From positions 2,314-10,882 of the forward strand of contig VBLN01000075.1 of assembly GCA_005878685.1 (NCBI GenBank): a stretch of 8,569 bases of DNA, given 5' to 3'. The notes beneath the pieces are model-generated. The model had not been told where the DNA came from. It made no database searches and was given only the letters and a program-made list of their open reading frames with translations. The stretch comes from Deltaproteobacteria bacterium (GTDB lineage: Bacteria; Desulfobacterota; Binatia; UBA9968). Positions 5,104-8,569 of the stretch are shown in pieces (the stretch's first letter is position 1; each line of letters opens with the position of its first letter). The position numbers and the translations under genes are program-made.

Positions 5104-5469
5104 ATGCTGCAGCAGCGAAAAATAATTCAGGATATCTCCGTGATCGACGTCACGGGCGATATCGATTTCCGAGAGATGATCAGAATCAAGGACGTGATCG
5201 GCTCCTTGATTGAGAGGGATCAGACGAAAGTCGTCTTAAATCTCAAGGCGGTTGACCACATCAATTATCTCAGTATCGGCGTCTTGGTTGAGAGATTAAA
5301 GATTCTAAGGAATCTCAACGGCGATTTGAAGCTGGCTGGCATGAGCCCCTATTTGAGAGACATCTTTCGAATCGTAGGCATGGATGAGTTTTTTGAGAAT
5401 TACACTTCCTTGGAGGACGCAATCGACAGTTTTGACGAGGACTGGGAGGGAGACGGAACTTATCACTAA
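5104..5469 (+). CDS. STAS-domain protein (anti-sigma-factor-antagonist-like) inside the dcw cluster
   Basis: A 121-residue protein that is essentially one STAS domain, the fold of SpoIIAA/RsbV-type anti-anti-sigma factors. Features are the first strand ISVIDVTGDIDFREMIRIKDVI, the central KVVLNLKAVDHINYLSIGVLV and 'KLAGMSPYLRDIFRIVGMDEFFENYTSLEDAI', the usual STAS ending. It has an acidic tail (DSFDEDWEGDG). In classical members the central motif reads D-S-S-G-L-G and the second Ser is phosphorylated by a kinase; aligned on GVLV, the sequence here is N54-Y55-L56-S57-I58-G59, so the phospho-acceptor position is Leu56 and the only Ser is one place later. The start is fixed by a very strong ribosome binding site (GGAAGGAGGGAAGG, 5089-5102). 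It lies between mraZ and rsmH, where no such gene is expected, and its end overlaps the likely rsmH start, so it is part of the operon. No kinase or sigma partner is nearby. Family secure, role unknown. Confidence 0.93.
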   Translation: MLQQRKIIQDISVIDVTGDIDFREMIRIKDVIGSLIERDQTKVVLNLKAVDHINYLSIGVLVERLKILRNLNGDLKLAGMSPYLRDIFRIVGMDEFFENYTSLEDAIDSFDEDWEGDGTYH

Positions 5470-6397
5470 CGTCTATGCCCACGCGCCAGTGATGGTTAAG
5501 GAAGCTATGGAACTCCTGAACCCGCGGGCGCACAAGAAATACCTCGACGGCACCATTGGAAGCGGAGGCCACACGGCTCAACTGCTGATGTTGAGCGCGC
5601 CCGACGGCGAGGTCCTGGGGCTCGATTGGGATGAGGCGGCAATCCTAGCAGTTCAGCAACAGCTCGGGGGTTTCGAGGATCGCCTGATCCTTCGGCGCGC
5701 GAATTTTACGGAGGCGAAGGAGCTATTGAAAGAAATCAGTTGGCGAAAGGTAGACGGGATCCTTCTTGACTTGGGAATATCCTCTCATCATATCGACTCC
5801 CCCGAGCGAGGATTTAGCTTTCAGTCAGAGGCGCATCTCGACATGAGAATGGATCGGCGCCAGTCCCTCGATGCCTATCGAGTGGTGAACACTTTCTCGG
5901 TGAGCGAATTGGAGCGAATCCTGCGCGAGTACGGCGAAGAGCCTAAGGCGCGTCGGATTGCCTTGGCTATCGATGCGGAGCGCAAGCGCAAGGCGATCGC
6001 GACGACGAAGGATCTAGCGGAGATCGTGAAACGTGTTGTGAGGCGAAGCACGGGCCGGATCCATCCTGCAACCAGGACTTTCCAGGCCCTGAGGATCGCG
6101 GTGAATCGCGAGCTGGAAAACCTGAAGGAGTTCCTGACGGATGCGTATGATCTGCTTCTCTCCAAAGGACGAATGGTGGTTATCTCCTTCCACTCTTTGG
6201 AGGATCGCTTGGTGAAAACAGCCTTTCGGAAATGGGTCAGGAGCTGTCTCTGTCCGCCCGCCGCCATCATTTGTCAATGTGGCTGGAGCCAAAAGGCATT
6301 GCTCCTTACGTCCAAACCTCTCCGCCCTACCGTCGAAGAGATTCGAGTGAATCCTCGCGCCCGGTCTGCCAAGCTCCGGGCAGTGGAGCGACTCTAG
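5432..6397 (+). CDS. rsmH: RsmH (MraW), 16S rRNA C1402 N4-methyltransferase
   Basis: About 321 residues with the TTG start at 5432, which overlaps the STAS gene by 38 bases. This start keeps the conserved AHAPVMVKE near the N-terminus; an internal GTG at 5489 or ATG at 5492 would remove AHAP, while the ATG at 5384 would overlap the previous gene by 86 bases. The enzyme transfers a methyl from S-adenosylmethionine to N4 of 16S rRNA cytidine 1402. With residues counted from TTG: DGTIGSGGHT (about 39-48) and GLDWD (63-67) form the SAM site; LLDLGISS (about 111-118), RGFSF (about 126), HPATRTFQALRI (about 211-222) and SFHSLEDR (about 252-259) are family motifs; a C-x-C ... C-x-C group near 272-283 is also typical. 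The start is the only uncertain part. It is the conserved second gene of the dcw cluster, here separated from mraZ by the STAS gene. Confidence 0.95.
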   Translation: MTRTGRETELITNVYAHAPVMVKEAMELLNPRAHKKYLDGTIGSGGHTAQLLMLSAPDGEVLGLDWDEAAILAVQQQLGGFEDRLILRRANFTEAKELLKEISWRKVDGILLDLGISSHHIDSPERGFSFQSEAHLDMRMDRRQSLDAYRVVNTFSVSELERILREYGEEPKARRIALAIDAERKRKAIATTKDLAEIVKRVVRRSTGRIHPATRTFQALRIAVNRELENLKEFLTDAYDLLLSKGRMVVISFHSLEDRLVKTAFRKWVRSCLCPPAAIICQCGWSQKALLLTSKPLRPTVEEIRVNPRARSAKLRAVERL

Positions 6398-6406
6398 GGA
6401 CTACGT

Positions 6407-6754
6407 ATGGCCACGGCCCTGAGCAGGAAGATGTGGGGGCTAGGTCTCACGAAGAGACGGCGGCTTGACCGACCACGTTCGCGGAGGCGACGTCGATTCT
6501 CTTTCCCCGCTCTATTTCTTGCTCTTTGCCTGGTTGGCTTGGCATTGCTGCATGTGTGGGTGAGGCTGCAGGTCGTTCATTTCGGCTATGTCCTCTCCAC
6601 CACCAGTAAGCTGCAGAACCAGCTTGAGCAGGAGAATCGCGAGCTCAGGCTAGAGCTGGCGACTCTGACGTCGCGTGACCGCCTGGAAGCGATGGCCCGG
6701 GCGCGACTTAGGCTAACGGAGCCGGAGAAAGGCCAAGTGGTGATTTTGCCATGA
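6407..6754 (+). CDS. ftsL: FtsL-like septum formation protein
   Basis: A 115-residue bitopic membrane protein. Residues 1-31 are cytoplasmic and extremely basic (RRRRLDRP and RSRRRRR). Residues about 32-51 (SFPALFLALCLVGLALLHVW) form one transmembrane helix, and the periplasmic part has heptad repeats (LQNQLEQENRELRLELATL, 69-87) ending in DRLEAMARARLRLTEPEKGQVVILP, typical of FtsL and of its Gram-positive counterpart. FtsL binds FtsB and FtsQ in the divisome and regulates FtsWI. Sequence is poorly conserved, so identification rests on size, topology, the 'A...L.L..P..GQVV.L' ending and position between rsmH and ftsI. It starts 9 bases after rsmH with an AGGGA ribosome binding site, and its stop overlaps the ftsI ATG (ATGA). 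Confidence 0.88.
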   Translation: MATALSRKMWGLGLTKRRRLDRPRSRRRRRFSFPALFLALCLVGLALLHVWVRLQVVHFGYVLSTTSKLQNQLEQENRELRLELATLTSRDRLEAMARARLRLTEPEKGQVVILP

Positions 6755-8569
6755 GAAGCTCTCTTAAGATTAAAGGAATCAAATTCCGTCTGGGAATCGC
6801 CGGACTGTTTTTCGTCTTGATGTTTGTGGCCGTTGTCGTGCGGGCCTTTCATCTCCAGATCCTTCAGGGCGAAACGCTCAAACGGTTGGGAGAGAGGCAG
6901 CATCGTAAAGAGTCGATTGTCTATCCGAAAAGAGGGACAATTCTGGATCGTTCCGGAGAGCCGCTAGCGATCAGCCTACAGTCTCAGTCCGTTTATGCGA
7001 GGCCGCGACGGGTCACAGACCCTGGAGTCCTCGCTCATGCTCTGGCAAAGGTCTTGGGCCTGAATCCGGTTGAAGTCCAACAAAAGCTCACGGCGGAAAA
7101 ACCTTTCGTTTGGCTCAAGCGGCAGGTCGCTCCCCGAGACGCGGAAAAAATAAAGGAGCTCAATCTTGAAGGGGTGGGTTTGTATTATGAGCCCAACCGC
7201 TACTATCCGCAGGGCCAGCTCGCGGGGCAAGTTGTCGGTTTCGTCAACCGGGATTCCCACGGGCTGGAGGGCGTAGAGCTGCGATACGATAGCTACATCC
7301 GCGGTGAGATGGGTTCCCCCCTTGTTGAGCGAGACGCTTTGGGACGGAGGGTGCTCACCGAGGGCGTCGAAGAGCTCCAGCTCCCTCCGGGAGCCGACAT
7401 TCATTTAACTTTGGATACCTCGATCCAGTACCTTACAGAAAAGCAGTTAGAGACGGCAGTTACCAAATTTCGCGCCAAGGCCGGCATCGCCATCGTGGTC
7501 GATCCATTCACGGGCGAAGTTCTCGCGATGGCTAACTATCCCTTCTTCAATCCGAACAGCTTTACCCGCCAGTCTTCTCAGCAATGGCGCAATCGGGCGG
7601 TGACGGACAGCTTTGAGCCCGGCTCTACATTCAAGACCATTGTGGCCGCCGCAGCACTCGAAGAGGGGGTTGTCCAAAAGGAGGATCTCTTCTACTGTGA
7701 GTACGGTAAATATGCCTATGCCGGAAAGACGATTCACGACACGCACTCCTACGGCTGGCTCCCCTTTTCCAAGATTATCCAATATTCCAGCAATATCGGC
7801 GCGACCAAAGTGGCCGAGAAGCTAAAGAAGGAAAGATTTTACCGCTACATTGACAGATTTGGCTTTGGGCAGCCGACGGGCATCGATATGCCAGGGGAAG
7901 TCGGTGGATTAGTTCGGCCTCAGGAGAGCTGGAGTGCCGTTGACTTGGCGACTCACTCTTTTGGCCAGGGGATCGCCGTAACGCCGATCCAGCTTGTCAT
8001 GTCGTACGCGGCCATCGCCAATGGTGGCTTTCTCATGCGGCCGTATGTGGTGCGCCGGATTGTAGCTCCCGACGGTGGGGTATTAGCGACGAACCAACCT
8101 TACGTTGTCCGCCGCGTTATTTCGGAAAAGACCGCGCATCTAATGACTTCGATCCTCAAGGGAGTGGTGAATGAGGGTGGAACAGGCGTTATGGCGGAGG
8201 TGGAAGGATTTGACGTCGCCGGCAAAACGGGCACGGCTCAAAAGCCTGATCCCGAGCACGGAGGGTATTCGACAAAGAAGAGAGTAGCCTCTTTTGTCGG
8301 GTTTGTTCCGGCGGATGATCCCCGCTTAGTTTTATTGGTCCTGATCGATGAGCCAGCGGTGAACGTCTACGGTGGCGTGGTTGCGGCGCCGGCTTTTCGC
8401 AATGTCGCCCGCGGCGTGTTGCGCCAGCTCGGGGTCGTCCCGGAAAAGGCAGAGCCCCGATTACTGCCGACCGCCCAGGAAACAACCTTGGCGCGCTCCG
8501 AGCGCAAGTATGCAGACGGGGTGCTTAGACAGGAGAATGATCAGGAAGTTCCAGACTTTGTCGGTCTCA
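6751..8569 (+). CDS. ftsI: FtsI/PBP3-type septal peptidoglycan transpeptidase, with C-terminal PASTA start (cut off at right edge)
   Basis: The frame is open for 606 codons to the window edge; the stop is missing. Start ATG overlaps the ftsL TGA (ATGA), implying coupled translation. One N-terminal transmembrane segment (about residues 15-33, GLFFVLMFVAVVV) follows a basic start, as in FtsI. The dimerisation domain follows, with YPKRGTILDRSGEPLA near 49-64. The transpeptidase domain has all three motifs: Ser292-TFK295 (SxxK, nucleophile), Ser346-SN348 (SxN) and Lys492-TG494 (KTG). It crosslinks septal peptidoglycan with FtsW and is the beta-lactam target. After residue about 560 there is a linker, then EVPDFVGL (599-606), the start pattern of a PASTA domain, which is cut by the edge. 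PASTA-bearing class B PBPs are known in Firmicutes (SpoVD, PBP2x) and some deltaproteobacterial groups. Identity is secure; the PASTA call rests on 7-8 residues. Confidence 0.94.
   Translation, partial: MRSSLKIKGIKFRLGIAGLFFVLMFVAVVVRAFHLQILQGETLKRLGERQHRKESIVYPKRGTILDRSGEPLAISLQSQSVYARPRRVTDPGVLAHALAKVLGLNPVEVQQKLTAEKPFVWLKRQVAPRDAEKIKELNLEGVGLYYEPNRYYPQGQLAGQVVGFVNRDSHGLEGVELRYDSYIRGEMGSPLVERDALGRRVLTEGVEELQLPPGADIHLTLDTSIQYLTEKQLETAVTKFRAKAGIAIVVDPFTGEVLAMANYPFFNPNSFTRQSSQQWRNRAVTDSFEPGSTFKTIVAAAALEEGVVQKEDLFYCEYGKYAYAGKTIHDTHSYGWLPFSKIIQYSSNIGATKVAEKLKKERFYRYIDRFGFGQPTGIDMPGEVGGLVRPQESWSAVDLATHSFGQGIAVTPIQLVMSYAAIANGGFLMRPYVVRRIVAPDGGVLATNQPYVVRRVISEKTAHLMTSILKGVVNEGGTGVMAEVEGFDVAGKTGTAQKPDPEHGGYSTKKRVASFVGFVPADDPRLVLLVLIDEPAVNVYGGVVAAPAFRNVARGVLRQLGVVPEKAEPRLLPTAQETTLARSERKYADGVLRQENDQEVPDFVGL

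Noticed and set aside
1..8569. CRISPR arrays, insertion sequences, tRNA genes, phage attachment sites
   Set aside because: I looked for direct repeats with spacers, terminal inverted repeats, transposase motifs and tRNA cloverleaf ends and saw none.

Overview
The window looks like chromosomal DNA from a Gram-negative-type bacterium with moderately high GC, probably from the uncultured soil or groundwater lineages around the former Deltaproteobacteria (Desulfobacterota, Binatota, NC10 or similar). The grounds are a periplasmic-type lipoprotein with a canonical lipobox, two NMT1/SsuA-type solute-binding proteins, a class A RNase P RNA, and an FtsI that appears to run into a PASTA domain. This placement is an inference and no species can be named.

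Left part (1-2735): the 5' part of a solute-binding-protein gene runs off the left edge on the minus strand. Divergent from it is an M48-family metalloprotease lipoprotein, followed 19 bases later by a second, secreted solute-binding protein. A strong intrinsic-terminator hairpin (2701-2735) closes this block. No permease or ATPase gene is visible.

Middle part (2753-4292): a coiled-coil/zinc-ribbon protein, an RNase HI-family protein and the RNase P RNA gene (rnpB) lie head to tail on the plus strand. The RNase P RNA has a 14-bp terminal P1 helix and all the usual conserved blocks. An AT-rich gap follows (4293-4512). It ends in a good sigma70-type promoter and two tandem AGTGG decamers resembling MraZ-box operators.

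Right part (4602-8569): the start of a dcw (division and cell wall) cluster, mraZ - STAS-domain gene - rsmH (mraW) - ftsL - ftsI, all plus strand and tightly spaced. MraZ would regulate the cluster, RsmH methylates 16S rRNA, FtsL is a bitopic divisome protein, and FtsI is the septal transpeptidase, cut off by the window edge just as a PASTA domain begins. The most unusual element is the gene for a single STAS domain, with a strong ribosome binding site, sitting between mraZ and rsmH where these two genes are normally adjacent. Its usual phospho-serine position is not serine. It suggests a partner-switching-like or scaffold protein tied to the division operon.
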